From Citromicrobium sp. (GTDB lineage: Bacteria; Pseudomonadota; Alphaproteobacteria; Sphingomonadales; Sphingomonadaceae), in the NCBI GenBank assembly GCA_002729695.1, contig PBYQ01000004.1, positions 108,607-172,606 on the forward strand: a DNA stretch of 64,000 nucleotides, read 5' to 3'. The notes below the pieces were generated by a model. That model was not told where the DNA came from. It ran no database searches and saw only the letters and a list, made by a program, of their open reading frames with translations. Position 1 is the stretch's first letter. Each line of letters begins with the position of its first letter. Both the position numbers and the translations under genes were made by a program. Below, in pieces: positions 18,701 through 27,564 of this stretch.

Positions 18701-19177
18701 GACGGGCTCGGGGTGCAGGCGAACTACACCTACATCGACAGCCAGGGCCTGCCGAACACGTTCCTGAACGGTGGCGAGGCAGTCGATCCTTCGACCGTCC
18801 CGCCGGGCAACCTGCCACTCGAGCAGCTGTCCAAGCACAACTACAACATCGCGGGCTTCTACGAGAAGGGTCCGATCTCGCTTCGTGCAGCCTACAACTG
18901 GCGTTCGCGCTTCCTGCTGACGGCATCGGACGTGATCTACCCGTACTACTCGATCTTCAACGAGCCGACCGGGCAGCTGGACGCTTCGGTGTTCTTCAAT
19001 CTCAGCGACGCGCTGAAGATTCCGGGTGGCATCAGGGTCGGGGTGCAGGGTGTGAACCTGCTGAACGAGGTGACCAAGACCTCGCAGGCGTACACCGGCG
19101 ATCCCGACGTGCTGGCACCGCGTTCCTACTTCATGAACGACCGCAGGTTCTCGTTCATCATCCGCGGCAACTTCTAG
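15740..19177 (+). CDS. TonB-dependent outer-membrane receptor (oligosaccharide type)
   Basis: An 1145-residue TonB-dependent receptor predicted to import xylo- or other hemicellulose oligosaccharides across the outer membrane. It has a long signal peptide ending near ALAQ (about residue 42) and an acidic spacer. The plug domain follows (about 70-220: DADTVVDAITAEDIGALPDRSV, then VPGIAINRFAG and VTVRGL), then a beta-barrel ending in the terminal Phe (FIIRGNF) needed for BAM insertion. The spacing and sequence resemble the TonB-Xanth-Caul subfamily found with glycoside hydrolases. A GGGAGAGG ribosome site precedes the ATG. An operator lies immediately upstream and an intrinsic terminator downstream. 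It is the only TonB receptor in the window, so it probably serves the whole locus. Confidence 0.92.
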   Translation: MAKLRTSSSKDCGFDTFRVLLRAGASSLVLGGLLTSQAALAQDRQQTTEIEEAGEPEQGAEPTVVEENVIVVSGIRQSLANAQDIKRDADTVVDAITAEDIGALPDRSVTEALQRVPGIAINRFAGSNDPDHFSVEGSGVTVRGLNFVRSEFNGRTAFAAGVGGQALNFADVPSELLGSVIINKNATAEMIEGGLAGTVNLNTRKPFDRPGFHIGFSGEANYGDFQKEWTPTGSLLVSNTWDTEIGRFGILASGSYSQIKSRADGLQVANYQTRDGTLVRTANTTDRFVCRNPLPSNTDTMTLPPGNAACGNFGTPGADGFADYADYRVAPIGGQFRTQNFDRKRDGIAVSAQFESIDQRTLLTAEFIRSHTTNDWGEYTYETAPDLTEYNTYPIGCLQNANGPSVIDSNGAVNPDDETPPRAQCPVGQFTDFMYNEDGLFQSGYIVDASNGWRGDPGASPYVPIGGSQFSLARRQVSDEVTNTDYSLNLRHEFSDRVTLELDAQYAKSHKQNLDFSLFGSMFADQELDITGDYPVSIPHKPQFLAYTWSSGGDYLEDNATRPILNDPTDAEYFSDPRFQFWRAAMDHAEDSKGEQFAFSADLDYEFDEDSFIRRAKVGARFQGRQQDVRYSTYNWGNLSEVWNGSRPVNFDDTDPSAMVRYDFPNFFRGETAAPPGAFYYGGDLINDYDGSVAFIRTIQDQATALGASLDWQPLAARAQAVAGSRFLPSEIQTIDQDDYALYGMVSFGSDEMFGNVRFSGNAGLRWVKSDVRSASSRGPGSQDDLGITLPFSERCAPRSRPPELGGGTVVPGGICTIGETAYQALQNFADGSLTYTQGTNTYDYLLPSMNLKFGLTDDLILRLAGSKVLSRPENSYIRNYFTPTLDTEGNYLASAGDPTLLPATAWQFDASLEWYFARVGSLTLNGFYKDIENFFYQQVRQETISNAAGDTRTVTVRGPANFDGHGKVKGFEVAYQQTFDFLPAPLDGLGVQANYTYIDSQGLPNTFLNGGEAVDPSTVPPGNLPLEQLSKHNYNIAGFYEKGPISLRAAYNWRSRFLLTASDVIYPYYSIFNEPTGQLDASVFFNLSDALKIPGGIRVGVQGVNLLNEVTKTSQAYTGDPDVLAPRSYFMNDRRFSFIIRGNF

Positions 19178-19196
19178 CTCCCCAAGCTGGAACTCC

Positions 19197-19236
19197 AAAG
19201 GGCCGCCGTGCATCGCGCACGGTGGCCCTTTCTTTT
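19197..19236 (+). terminator. Intrinsic terminator of the TonB receptor gene
   Basis: A 15-bp stem (AAAGGGCCGCCGTGC paired with GCACGGTGGCCCTTT, one G-T wobble) with a 5-base loop is followed directly by TCTTTT. It lies 20 bases after the receptor stop codon. Confidence 0.9.
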
Positions 19237-19300
19237 ATCGGTAAGCCGGTCGCGCGGAAGAGAAGTCCAGCCTCGCCGCACGCGACCAGGCGCGGACGTG

Positions 19301-19337
19301 CGGCATCGGGCGCCGCACGTGGCGCCGCCCGATGCCG
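19301..19337 (-). terminator. Hairpin terminator of the GH3-GH3-GH10 operon
   Basis: Twelve-base perfect inverted repeat CGGCATCGGGCG / CGCCCGATGCCG (19301-19312 and 19326-19337), 14 bases beyond the GH10 stop codon on the minus strand. Confidence 0.6.
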
Positions 19338-19351
19338 TCGAATTTCAGCGA

Positions 19352-20551
19352 TCAGAGGGTGGTCAGCGAATCCGCGATGGCCGTTCGCAACGGGGTGGCG
19401 CGATAGCTGGAATCGTACGGCGTCCCGCGCACTTCGAGCCCATCGTCGCGTTTCGCGTCGGTGAAACCCTGCAGCCAGTTGAACTTGTTCACCATGCCCC
19501 AGGCGAGAATGTCGTCGAGGTGGGCATCGTAGTCGAGCATCACATCGAAATAGCGCTGCGCGAACTCGGCCACCTTCTCATCGCGCACCGCGATATCGGC
19601 GGGTAGCGCCCGGTCCTTCACGTCGAACTCGGTGATCAGCAGCCGGTAACCCATCCCGACGACCTCATCGAGGAAACGGCGCCAGCCCGCCTCGTCGTAG
19701 GGGCCCACGCCGGTCGCCGGGTCGATGTCGAACATCTCGATATGCGACTGGATGCCGAGCGCGTCGACCGGCGTGCCGCGTTTGCGAAAGCCCTCGAGCA
19801 GGCGCAGGACATCGTCGCAGTGCTTGGCGTGCTGCGGCTCCCAGCTCATGTAGTCGTTATACACCAGCTGCCCTTGCGGAAGCTGTTCGCGCGCGGTGTG
19901 GAAGGCGAGGTCGAGCACCGCCTCGGGGCTGCCCATCGCGCGGCTGAGGCTGGTCTCGATCGTGTCGTGCCGATCGTGGTCGATCGCCTCGTTGACGACA
20001 TCGTAGCTGGTAATCACGCCGCGATAGCGGTCGGTCACCGCGCGGATATGTTCGGTGAGAAGGCGCTCAGCCTCCTGCACCGGGTTCGCGCCAAAGTCGT
20101 AGGTGTTGAGCCACTCGGGGAACCACTGCGGGCGATGCCAGAGCAGCGTATGGCCGCGCAGCGCGAGGTCGTTTGCCTGCGCCCACGCGACGATCTGGTC
20201 CATGCGGCTGAAGTCGAACCTGTCGGGCGAGGGGCGCACCGCCTGCCACTTCATCTCGTTCTCGGGCACGACGATGCCGCATTCCGCCTTCACGATCCCG
20301 GTGTAAGCCGGGTTCTGGATCGAGCCCGCACCGATGAAACCGGGCGTCGAAGCAATCGCGCTGCCGAAGCGGCGACCGCCCCGCATCGCGAGCGCGTTCA
20401 GGCTCGGCGTCGCCGGGTTGTTCAGGGGCGATTGCACCGAGGATGCTGGAGCAGCGAGGCCGCCTCCCATTCCTGTGCAGCCGATCAGCGGCATCGCCGC
20501 CATCCCGGCAAGCGCCGCCCGACGGCTCATGGTGAACCCGTCCATGCTCAT
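19352..20551 (-). CDS. GH10 endo-1,4-beta-xylanase, lipoprotein
   Basis: A 399-residue glycoside hydrolase family 10 enzyme that cleaves internal beta-1,4 bonds of xylan. The acid/base Glu188 lies in DVVNEAI and nucleophile Glu308 in LLITEFDV; KWQAVRP and GHTLLWH also match the family. The N-terminus carries twin arginines followed by a hydrophobic stretch and lipobox LIGC (Cys25), so the protein is probably a Tat- or Sec-exported lipoprotein at the cell surface or periplasm. It is last in the operon GH3-GH3-GH10, and its ATG overlaps the preceding stop by 4 bases. The shared promoter with GH67 bears operator copy 3. Confidence 0.93.
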   Translation of the reverse strand: MSMDGFTMSRRAALAGMAAMPLIGCTGMGGGLAAPASSVQSPLNNPATPSLNALAMRGGRRFGSAIASTPGFIGAGSIQNPAYTGIVKAECGIVVPENEMKWQAVRPSPDRFDFSRMDQIVAWAQANDLALRGHTLLWHRPQWFPEWLNTYDFGANPVQEAERLLTEHIRAVTDRYRGVITSYDVVNEAIDHDRHDTIETSLSRAMGSPEAVLDLAFHTAREQLPQGQLVYNDYMSWEPQHAKHCDDVLRLLEGFRKRGTPVDALGIQSHIEMFDIDPATGVGPYDEAGWRRFLDEVVGMGYRLLITEFDVKDRALPADIAVRDEKVAEFAQRYFDVMLDYDAHLDDILAWGMVNKFNWLQGFTDAKRDDGLEVRGTPYDSSYRATPLRTAIADSLTTL

Positions 20552-22947
20552 ACAATCTCCACTTCGATGCTCTTAAGCTGTGCGCTGCTATTGCCGACCG
20601 AGAGCACCAGCGGCCCAGGTTCGTTGACCTCTTCCATCGCGCGATTCCAGATCGCGAGGCGGCGGGGTTCTATGGTGAAGCCTACGGTTCTGACTTCGCC
20701 GGGGGCCACCGTGACGCGCTCGAACCCCTTGAGTTCGAGGACCGGCTGCGTGACCGACACATCGCTGCGGGTGACATACAGCTGAACGACCTCGTCGCCC
20801 GTCCGAGACCCCGTGTTGCGAACCTCTGCTTCGACCACCACCGGCTCGTCCCGCTCAAAGCGCGTCTTCGCCGGGCGAGGCTCCGAGATGGCGAAGCTTG
20901 TGTAGCTGAGGCCATGACCGAAGGGGAACAGCGGCGTCTTGTCGTCGAACAGGTAGCCGCGCCGGGCGCTGGGCTTGTGGTTGTAGAACGCGGGGATCTG
21001 GCCCGCATTGCGCACCACCGTCACCGGAAGCTTCGCCCCCGGATTGATCTTGCCCAGCAGCGCCTCGGCGATCGCGGTGCCGCCTTCCTGCCCGGCGTAC
21101 CAGCATTCGAGCACGGCATCGGCCTTGTCGATCACGTTTGGCCAGCTCGGCGGGCGGCCATTGATCGCGCAGACCACCAGCGGCTTGCCGAGTGCGGCGA
21201 GCGCATCGACCAGCTCGTTCTGTTCGCCGAGGATGGCGAGATCGGTGCGGTCGCCGAGATGGTTTGTGGCAAAGCCTTCGCGGCTGGTCTGCTCGGTGTC
21301 GCCGATCGCGAGGATGATGGTATCGGCGCTCTTCGCAACCTCCACCGCCTCGGCGATCAGGCGCAGGTTTTCGGCGCGATCCGCCAGTTCGATCAGGTCC
21401 TGCGAGCGATCCTCGCTGGTAGTGATGAAGACACCCTGCGCGGTCACGAAGTCGGCATCAGGTGCCACTGCGCGCAGACCCTCGATCAGGCTGACGGCCT
21501 GCTTCGGCACGGAGGAATAGCCGCCGAGCCGAGCAATCGCGTGGTTCGGCCCGATCACCGCGACCCGGCCCATGCTGGCAGTGTCGAGGGGGAGGGTGGC
21601 GTCCTTGTTGGTCAGCAGGCACAGTCCCTTGCGCGCCGATTCCAGCGCCAGCGCCCGAGCCTCTGCATTGCCGGTGATGCGCTCTGCCAACGCAGCATCG
21701 CCGTAAGGATTCTCGAACAGGCCCGCGCGAAACTTGAAGGCGAGCATCCGCGCACACGCCCGGTCGACCAGATCGACCGGCACACGCCCGGCCTCCACCG
21801 CCTCCGGCAGCGTGGCAAAGGCCATGCCATCGGGCAGTTCGCTGTCGACGCCAGCGCGCAACGCCTGATGCGCTGCATCTTCCAGATCGGCAGCGACGTG
21901 GTGCAAGGTCGCCAGTTCGTGCACCCCGCCGTAATCGCTGACGATCACGCCGTCGAAACCCCATTCGCCGCGCAGCACCTGCCCCAGCAGCCAGGTGTTC
22001 GCATGGCTGGGGATCCCGTCGATCTCGTTGTAGCTCGGCATCACCGCGCCGATGCTGGTGCGGCGTACGACCTCGCGGAAGGGCGGGAAGAAGTTCTCGC
22101 GCAGATCGCGTTCGGAAAGCTGGGCGGGGGAGACGTTGTTGCCCGACTCGGGCTGGCCGTGCCCGGTCATGTGCTTGAGCGTGGCGAACACCTTGCCGTC
22201 GGCCAGCTTTTCGAACTTGCCGGGACCTTGCAGCCCTTCCACGGCGGCGACGCCCATTTCGGCGCACAGGTACGGGTCTTCGCCCCAGGTTTCCTCGATC
22301 CGGCCCCAGCGCGGATCGCGCACGATATCGACCACCGGGCTGAGCACCAGCGGCACGCCGCGTGCGCGGACTTCGCGCGCCGTCACCGACTGGACGCGGC
22401 GCATCAGGTCGGTGTCGAAGGTTCCGGCAAGCGCAATCGCCTGCGGAAACATGGTCGCCTCGGTCGCCATGTAGCCGTGGAGGGATTCCTCGTGCAGCAG
22501 CACGGGGATACCGAGGCGGGTGTCTTCGAGCGCCCATTTCTGCAGCGCGTTGATGAAATCGACCGTCTGTTCGGGCGTGCGCCAGCGCGCGGCAGTGCCG
22601 CCCGCCGCGCCGCTGATGCCGGGAACGCCGCGCTTGTCGCTGGGGCGCGTCACGTGGCCGATCCCGTCAGGGAAGGCCGCGCTCGCCTTGGCGGGATCGA
22701 AGGCAAGTCCGTCGATCATGTCGGCCTTGCCCTGCCAGGCAGTGCGGATCTGCGCGATCTTCTCCGCCAGCGTCATCCGTGCCAGAAGGTCTGCAACGCG
22801 CGCCGCGATGGGCGCGTTCGCGTTCCGGTAGAGCGGACCCGACTGCGCGAGCGCTGCTGCCGGGTTCTGCGCCACGGCCAACGTCGACAGGCTCCCGCCC
22901 GCGCACAGCCGCAGCGCGCCCCGCCGCGTGATACCAGTAGCAGGCAT
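20548..22947 (-). CDS. GH3 exo-hydrolase, probable beta-xylosidase/beta-glucosidase (first of pair)
   Basis: A 799-residue family 3 glycoside hydrolase. It starts with a Tat-like signal (ITRRGALRLCAGG), then the (beta/alpha)8 domain with nucleophile Asp338 in VIVSDYGG and KHMTGHGQPESG. The alpha/beta sandwich domain and a C-terminal fibronectin type III-like domain follow (about 690-799). It is a close relative of the next upstream gene, with the same layout and shared motifs such as VLLHEESLHG and EIDGIPSHAN. Only one base separates it from that gene. In the context of GH10 and GH67 its likely job is trimming xylo-oligosaccharides to xylose in the periplasm; beta-glucosidase activity cannot be excluded. 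Confidence 0.9.
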   Translation of the reverse strand: MPATGITRRGALRLCAGGSLSTLAVAQNPAAALAQSGPLYRNANAPIAARVADLLARMTLAEKIAQIRTAWQGKADMIDGLAFDPAKASAAFPDGIGHVTRPSDKRGVPGISGAAGGTAARWRTPEQTVDFINALQKWALEDTRLGIPVLLHEESLHGYMATEATMFPQAIALAGTFDTDLMRRVQSVTAREVRARGVPLVLSPVVDIVRDPRWGRIEETWGEDPYLCAEMGVAAVEGLQGPGKFEKLADGKVFATLKHMTGHGQPESGNNVSPAQLSERDLRENFFPPFREVVRRTSIGAVMPSYNEIDGIPSHANTWLLGQVLRGEWGFDGVIVSDYGGVHELATLHHVAADLEDAAHQALRAGVDSELPDGMAFATLPEAVEAGRVPVDLVDRACARMLAFKFRAGLFENPYGDAALAERITGNAEARALALESARKGLCLLTNKDATLPLDTASMGRVAVIGPNHAIARLGGYSSVPKQAVSLIEGLRAVAPDADFVTAQGVFITTSEDRSQDLIELADRAENLRLIAEAVEVAKSADTIILAIGDTEQTSREGFATNHLGDRTDLAILGEQNELVDALAALGKPLVVCAINGRPPSWPNVIDKADAVLECWYAGQEGGTAIAEALLGKINPGAKLPVTVVRNAGQIPAFYNHKPSARRGYLFDDKTPLFPFGHGLSYTSFAISEPRPAKTRFERDEPVVVEAEVRNTGSRTGDEVVQLYVTRSDVSVTQPVLELKGFERVTVAPGEVRTVGFTIEPRRLAIWNRAMEEVNEPGPLVLSVGNSSAQLKSIEVEIV

Positions 22948-22948
22948 C

Positions 22949-25354
22949 CTAGGGCACGACCGTCAGCGTGACGTCCTGCAGGTCCTGCGAGTTGGGGCCG
23001 ACCATGATGGTGAAGTCACCCGGTTCGATCACCCGCTCCATCTCGCGGTTCCACATCATCAGGGAGCGCGGCTCGATGGGAATGGAGACCGCGCGGCTCT
23101 CGCCCGGTTGCAGCGTCACGCGCTGGAAGCCCGCAAGTTCTTTCACCGGGCGCGTGACCGAGCTGATCTCGTCGCGCAGGTACACCTGCACCACCTCGTC
23201 GCCCGCGACATCGCCGGTATTGGTGACGGTCGTGGTGACGGTGACCGGCTGGCCCGCCTTGATCGTCGTCGCCGACAGCGTCGGCGCGGACATTTCGAAG
23301 TTCGTGTAGCTGAGCCCGAACCCGAACGGGTAGAGCGGCGTCACCTCGTCGAACAGGTAGCCGCGCCGCGCGCTCGGCTTGTAGTTGTAGAAATTGGGCA
23401 GCTGACCGACATTGCGCGCCACGGTCACCGGAAGCTTGCCGCCGGGATTGACCTTGCCGAACAGCGCGTCGGCAATCGCCGTGCCCTGCTGTTCGCCTGC
23501 GTACCACGTTTCGAGGATCGCATCGGCTTCCTCGGCCAGCGTCGGATAGCTCGGCGGGCGCCCGTTCACGAGCACGGCAACGATCGGCTTACCGAGCTTC
23601 TTGAGCTCCGCGAACAGTTCGTTCTGCTCGCCGACGAGGTCGAGCGAGGTGCGATCGCCGAGGTGGCTGTCGGCCCAGCCTTCGCGGCTGGTCTTCTCGG
23701 TGTCGCCGATAAACAGCAGGATCGTGTCGGCGCCGCGCGCCGCCTCGACCGCTGCGGCGATGCGTTTGCGGTTCTCGGCAGGATCGCCCAGTTCGACCGG
23801 ATCGTCCCACCAGTCGTCGTCGCCCTTGGTGATCTCGACGCCGAGCGAGTGGACGATTTTCGCGCGGTCGCCGACCAGCGCGCGGATGCCTTCGAGCGGG
23901 GTGACGCTCTTGCGCGGTTCACCGTAGTAGCCGCCCAGCCTCGCGACGTCGGCATTGGGCCCGATCACCGCGATCGTCGGCTTCGCCGCGCCTGCCGCGG
24001 GCAGGGCGAGCGGCAGGACGCCATCGTTCTTGAGCAGGACGAGCGATTCCTCCGCCGCCTTGCGCGCCAGCGCGACGCCTTCGGGGCCGTTGGAGGTTTT
24101 CGCCTTGGCGAGATCGGGCCAGGGATCGTCGAACAATCCGGCGTTGAACTTCATCCGCAGGAAGCGGCGCACGGCGGTATCGAGCGTATCCATCGACACC
24201 TTGCCTTCGCGCACGCTCGCCGCGAGCTGTTCGAACCCGTGGCCTTCGGGCAGATCGACATCGACGCCCGAGTTGATCGCGAGTTCTCCGGCGGCCTTGT
24301 AATCGGGCACGATCTTGTGCAGCCGCGCCATGTCCTCGATCGCGTAGTAATCGCTGACGACCGCGCCCTTGAAGCCCCATTCTCCGCGCAGCACGTCTTT
24401 CAGCAGCCATGCGTTCGAGTGCGAGGGGATGCCGTCGATCTCGTTATAGCTCGCCATCACCGCCTCGATCGGGGTGCGCGTGACGACCTGTTCGAACGGC
24501 GGGAAGAACATCTCGCGCAAGGTGCGTTCGCTGATCTGCGCGGGGCCTACGTTCGTTCCGCTTTCGGGCTGCCCGTGGCCGGTCATGTGCTTCAGCGTGG
24601 CGAGCACCTTGCCTTTGCCGAGCTTGGGATCGGTGCCGGTGCCGCTCAGCCCCTCGACCGCGGCGACACCCATCTCACCGACCAGGTAAGGGTCTTCGCC
24701 GAAGGTCTCCTCGATCCGGCCCCAGCGCGGATCGCGGGCGACGTCGACGACGGGAGAGAGCACGGAATGGACACCGCGCGCGCGCGTCTCATCGGCGATC
24801 AGCGAATTGATCTCTCGGATCAGCTCGGGGTCCCAGGTGCTGGCGAGCCCGATCGCCTGCGGGAAGGCGGTCGCGTCCTTGGCGGCGAGGCCGTGCAGCG
24901 ATTCCTCGTGGAACAGTACGGGGATGCCGAGGCGGGTGTTTTCCATCGCCCATTTCTGCGCGTCGATGACATACTGGATGCTGTCTTCGATGCTGCGCCG
25001 GGGAACCACGCGCGGGGAGGACGGCCCCAGCCGATCCGATGGGCGGGCGATCTGGCCGATACCGTTGGGGTAGACCTTGCTCGCCTTGGCAGGATCGAAC
25101 ACGTCGCCTTCGCCCTGGATGTCGGCCTTCGAATCCCAGACGGTGAGGATTTGTGCGACCTTTTCCTCCAGCGTCATGCGCTGCAGCAGGTCCTCGACAC
25201 GCTGGTCGACCGGCAGCGAGGAATCCCAATAGGGCGCGTCGGCCATCGGGCGTTCGACGGTCACCTGCTGGGCCATGGCGGGGGCTGCGATGGGGGCGGT
25301 AAGCGCCATCAGGGCGGCGCCGGCGGCAAGGCTGGCGCGGAGCATAATACGCAT
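22949..25354 (-). CDS. GH3 exo-hydrolase, probable beta-xylosidase (second of tandem pair)
   Basis: An 801-residue family 3 glycoside hydrolase with a Sec signal peptide ending APAMAQQ. The start at 25354 is chosen for its GGGAGAGAG ribosome site and for giving a proper signal peptide; the frame stays open upstream across the operator. Nucleophile Asp335 lies in AVVSDYYA, with VLFHEESLHG, KHMTGHGQPESG and a C-terminal fibronectin III-like domain. It is the first gene of the GH3-GH3-GH10 operon and a paralogue of its downstream neighbour, suggesting tandem duplication and divergence, perhaps for different linkages or chain lengths. Confidence 0.9.
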   Translation of the reverse strand: MRIMLRASLAAGAALMALTAPIAAPAMAQQVTVERPMADAPYWDSSLPVDQRVEDLLQRMTLEEKVAQILTVWDSKADIQGEGDVFDPAKASKVYPNGIGQIARPSDRLGPSSPRVVPRRSIEDSIQYVIDAQKWAMENTRLGIPVLFHEESLHGLAAKDATAFPQAIGLASTWDPELIREINSLIADETRARGVHSVLSPVVDVARDPRWGRIEETFGEDPYLVGEMGVAAVEGLSGTGTDPKLGKGKVLATLKHMTGHGQPESGTNVGPAQISERTLREMFFPPFEQVVTRTPIEAVMASYNEIDGIPSHSNAWLLKDVLRGEWGFKGAVVSDYYAIEDMARLHKIVPDYKAAGELAINSGVDVDLPEGHGFEQLAASVREGKVSMDTLDTAVRRFLRMKFNAGLFDDPWPDLAKAKTSNGPEGVALARKAAEESLVLLKNDGVLPLALPAAGAAKPTIAVIGPNADVARLGGYYGEPRKSVTPLEGIRALVGDRAKIVHSLGVEITKGDDDWWDDPVELGDPAENRKRIAAAVEAARGADTILLFIGDTEKTSREGWADSHLGDRTSLDLVGEQNELFAELKKLGKPIVAVLVNGRPPSYPTLAEEADAILETWYAGEQQGTAIADALFGKVNPGGKLPVTVARNVGQLPNFYNYKPSARRGYLFDEVTPLYPFGFGLSYTNFEMSAPTLSATTIKAGQPVTVTTTVTNTGDVAGDEVVQVYLRDEISSVTRPVKELAGFQRVTLQPGESRAVSIPIEPRSLMMWNREMERVIEPGDFTIMVGPNSQDLQDVTLTVVP

Positions 25355-25402
25355 TGGTGGTCTCTCTCCCTCGACCGCCTTTCTTGACTGGGCGGCTTGA
25401 TG

Positions 25403-25416
25403 TGGTAGCGCTACCA
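25403..25416. promoter_or_regulatory. LacI/XylR-type operator, copy 3 (perfect palindrome)
   Basis: TGGTAGCGCTACCA is a perfect 14-bp palindrome between the GH3 operon and GH67. Its last base is the first base of the annotated GH67 ATG, so bound repressor would cover the translation start region as well as the promoter. Confidence 0.88.
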
Positions 25417-27533
25417 TGATGAGGGTGCGAGAGGTTGTCAACCGGATAGGCGCAGCGCTGGTCGCGCTGCTTTGCGCGATGCTGGTCGCCAGCCCTGTGT
25501 CGGCGGAGGACGGCTACGATCTGTGGCTGCGGTACGCCCCGCTGGAGCCCGCACGCGCAGCGCAGGTGCGCGAGGTCACCGGGCCGGTCGCGATTCGCGG
25601 CGAGGCGGGCGAAACCCCCGATGCGGCTCGCGAGGAGCTTGAGCGTGGGCTTGGCCGCATGCTCGGCGATGATCGCGGCAAGACATCGGTTACGCTGACG
25701 AGGGTCGCCGACCTGAGCGAAGGGGAAAGCTGGCTCGCCGACAGTCTTGCAGGCGCACCCGAAGGCTCCTTCGCGATCGCGGCGGACCCGCATGCAGGAA
25801 CGATCATCGTCGCGCGCGAGGATATCGGGCTTCTGTATGGCGCATTCGCGCTGCTGCGCCATCTTGCCAGCGATCGACCGCTGCCGGAAATGGCCCGGAC
25901 CTATCGGCCCGCGATGCCGCTGCGCCTGCTTAACCACTGGGACAATCCCGATGGCCATGTCGAGCGGGGCTATGCCGGGCGCTCGATCTTCGACTGGTGG
26001 CAGCTGCCCGAAAAGCTCGATCCCGAAATGATCGACTATGCGCGCGCCAATGCCTCGATCGGGATCAACGGCGCGGTGGTGAACAACGTCAACGCCAGCC
26101 CGCTTTTCCTGACGGAGCGCTACCTGCCCAAGCTCAGGCGGCTGGCCGACGCATGGCGGCCCTACGGCATCCGCCTGTATATCTCCGCGCGCTTCTCTGC
26201 GCCGAAGGATATCGGCGGGCTCGAGACGGCCGACCCGCTCGATCCTGCTGTGCGCGCATGGTGGCAGGCGAAGGCGGACGAAATCTATGCTGAAATCCCC
26301 GATTTCGGCGGGTTTCTGGTCAAGGCCAACAGCGAGGGGCAGCCCGGCCCGCAGGATTATGGGCGCACGCACGCCGACGGGGCGAACATGCTCGCCGCCG
26401 CACTGGGCGACCGGGGCACGGTGATCTGGCGCGCCTTCGTCTATTCGGCAGAGGACGAGACCGACCGGGCCAAGCAGGCCTACGAGGAATTCGTGCCGCT
26501 CGACGGGCAGTTCGCGGACAATGTGATCGTGCAGGTCAAGAACGGACCCGTCGACTTCCAGCCGCGCGAGCCGTTCCACCCGATGTTCGGCGCGATGCCG
26601 AATACGAAGCTGATGCTCGAAGCGCAGATCACGCGCGAGTACCTGGGGCAGGCGAGCGGTATCGCCTTTCTCGCGCCGATGTGGGGCGAAGTGCTCGACG
26701 CTGAAACCGGGCGGGCGGGAACTGTCGCCCAGGTAGTCGGCCCGGTGGGCATGGCGGGGGTCGCCAACACCGGATCCGATCGCAACTGGACCGGCACGCA
26801 TTTCGACCAGGCCAACTGGTACGCCTTCGGGCGGCTGGCGTGGGACCCGTCGCTCTCGTCCGAACGGATCGCGCGCGAGTGGGCCGCGCAGACCTTCAAC
26901 CGCGACGATGCCTTTCTCGCGCAGGTCGTGCCGATGATGCTCGCCAGCCGGGAGGCGGTGGCCGATTACATGACCCCGCTCGGCCTCGCGCACCAGATGG
27001 CGACCGGCCACCATTACGGGCCGGGGCCGTGGGTGTGCGACCTGCCGCGGCCCGAGTGGAACCCGTGCTATTACCATGGCGCCGACAGCGAAGGGATCGG
27101 CTTCGACCGAACGGCGACCGGCTCGAACGCGCTCGCGCAATACGCCCCCGAAATCGCCAGGCAATGGGCCGATCCGGCTACGATGGACGAGCGCTATCTG
27201 CTGTGGTTGCACCACCTGCCTTGGAATCATCGAATGCAGGACGGCCGGACGCTGTGGGACGCGATGATCGCGCGCTACGACACCGGCGTGGTCGAGATCG
27301 ACGCGATGGCGCAGACCTGGGCGCGGCTTGCCGCGTACGTCGATCCCGAGCGGCACCGCGCCGTTTCGGAAAGCCTCGCGATCCAGCAACGCGAGGCGCG
27401 CTGGTGGCGCGACGCGTCGATCGCCTACTGGCGCGCGCTCAACCGCCTGCCGCTGCCCGACGGGGTGCGCGCTCCGGTGCACGATCTCGACTATTACCGG
27501 TCGCTCGAATTTCCCGAGGCGCCGGGGAAATGA
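25416..27533 (+). CDS. aguA: GH67 xylan alpha-1,2-glucuronidase
   Basis: A 705-residue family 67 alpha-glucuronidase that removes 4-O-methylglucuronic acid from the non-reducing end of glucuronoxylo-oligosaccharides. A signal peptide ends near SPVSAED (about residue 30). Likely acid Glu308 is in KANSEGQPGPQDYGR; the probable base pair is Asp380 (NGPVDFQPREPFHP) and Glu408 (ITREY), placed by analogy with characterised GH67 enzymes. Length is typical. The first ATG abuts operator copy 3 and has no obvious ribosome site; the GTG at 25425 is an alternative start. It heads the operon GH67, LacI regulator, xylonate dehydratase. Confidence 0.93.
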   Translation: MMRVREVVNRIGAALVALLCAMLVASPVSAEDGYDLWLRYAPLEPARAAQVREVTGPVAIRGEAGETPDAAREELERGLGRMLGDDRGKTSVTLTRVADLSEGESWLADSLAGAPEGSFAIAADPHAGTIIVAREDIGLLYGAFALLRHLASDRPLPEMARTYRPAMPLRLLNHWDNPDGHVERGYAGRSIFDWWQLPEKLDPEMIDYARANASIGINGAVVNNVNASPLFLTERYLPKLRRLADAWRPYGIRLYISARFSAPKDIGGLETADPLDPAVRAWWQAKADEIYAEIPDFGGFLVKANSEGQPGPQDYGRTHADGANMLAAALGDRGTVIWRAFVYSAEDETDRAKQAYEEFVPLDGQFADNVIVQVKNGPVDFQPREPFHPMFGAMPNTKLMLEAQITREYLGQASGIAFLAPMWGEVLDAETGRAGTVAQVVGPVGMAGVANTGSDRNWTGTHFDQANWYAFGRLAWDPSLSSERIAREWAAQTFNRDDAFLAQVVPMMLASREAVADYMTPLGLAHQMATGHHYGPGPWVCDLPRPEWNPCYYHGADSEGIGFDRTATGSNALAQYAPEIARQWADPATMDERYLLWLHHLPWNHRMQDGRTLWDAMIARYDTGVVEIDAMAQTWARLAAYVDPERHRAVSESLAIQQREARWWRDASIAYWRALNRLPLPDGVRAPVHDLDYYRSLEFPEAPGK

Positions 27534-27564
27534 GGGCTCTTGCTGCCATAACGCGCGCGGGTCT

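Noticed and set aside
15446..19213. A 1255-codon open frame on the minus strand opposite the TonB receptor gene
   Set aside because: Its translation is low-complexity and Arg/Val-rich, with no family motifs; it is the antisense shadow of a high-GC gene. The same holds for long antisense frames at 463-2175, 2879-5500, 6894-9698 and 24789-27842.
26117..27200. GAGCGCTAC/GAGCGCTAT matches to the operator core inside GH67 and other genes
   Set aside because: These encode the common Glu-Arg-Tyr codons and lack the flanking palindrome arms, so they were not counted as operators.
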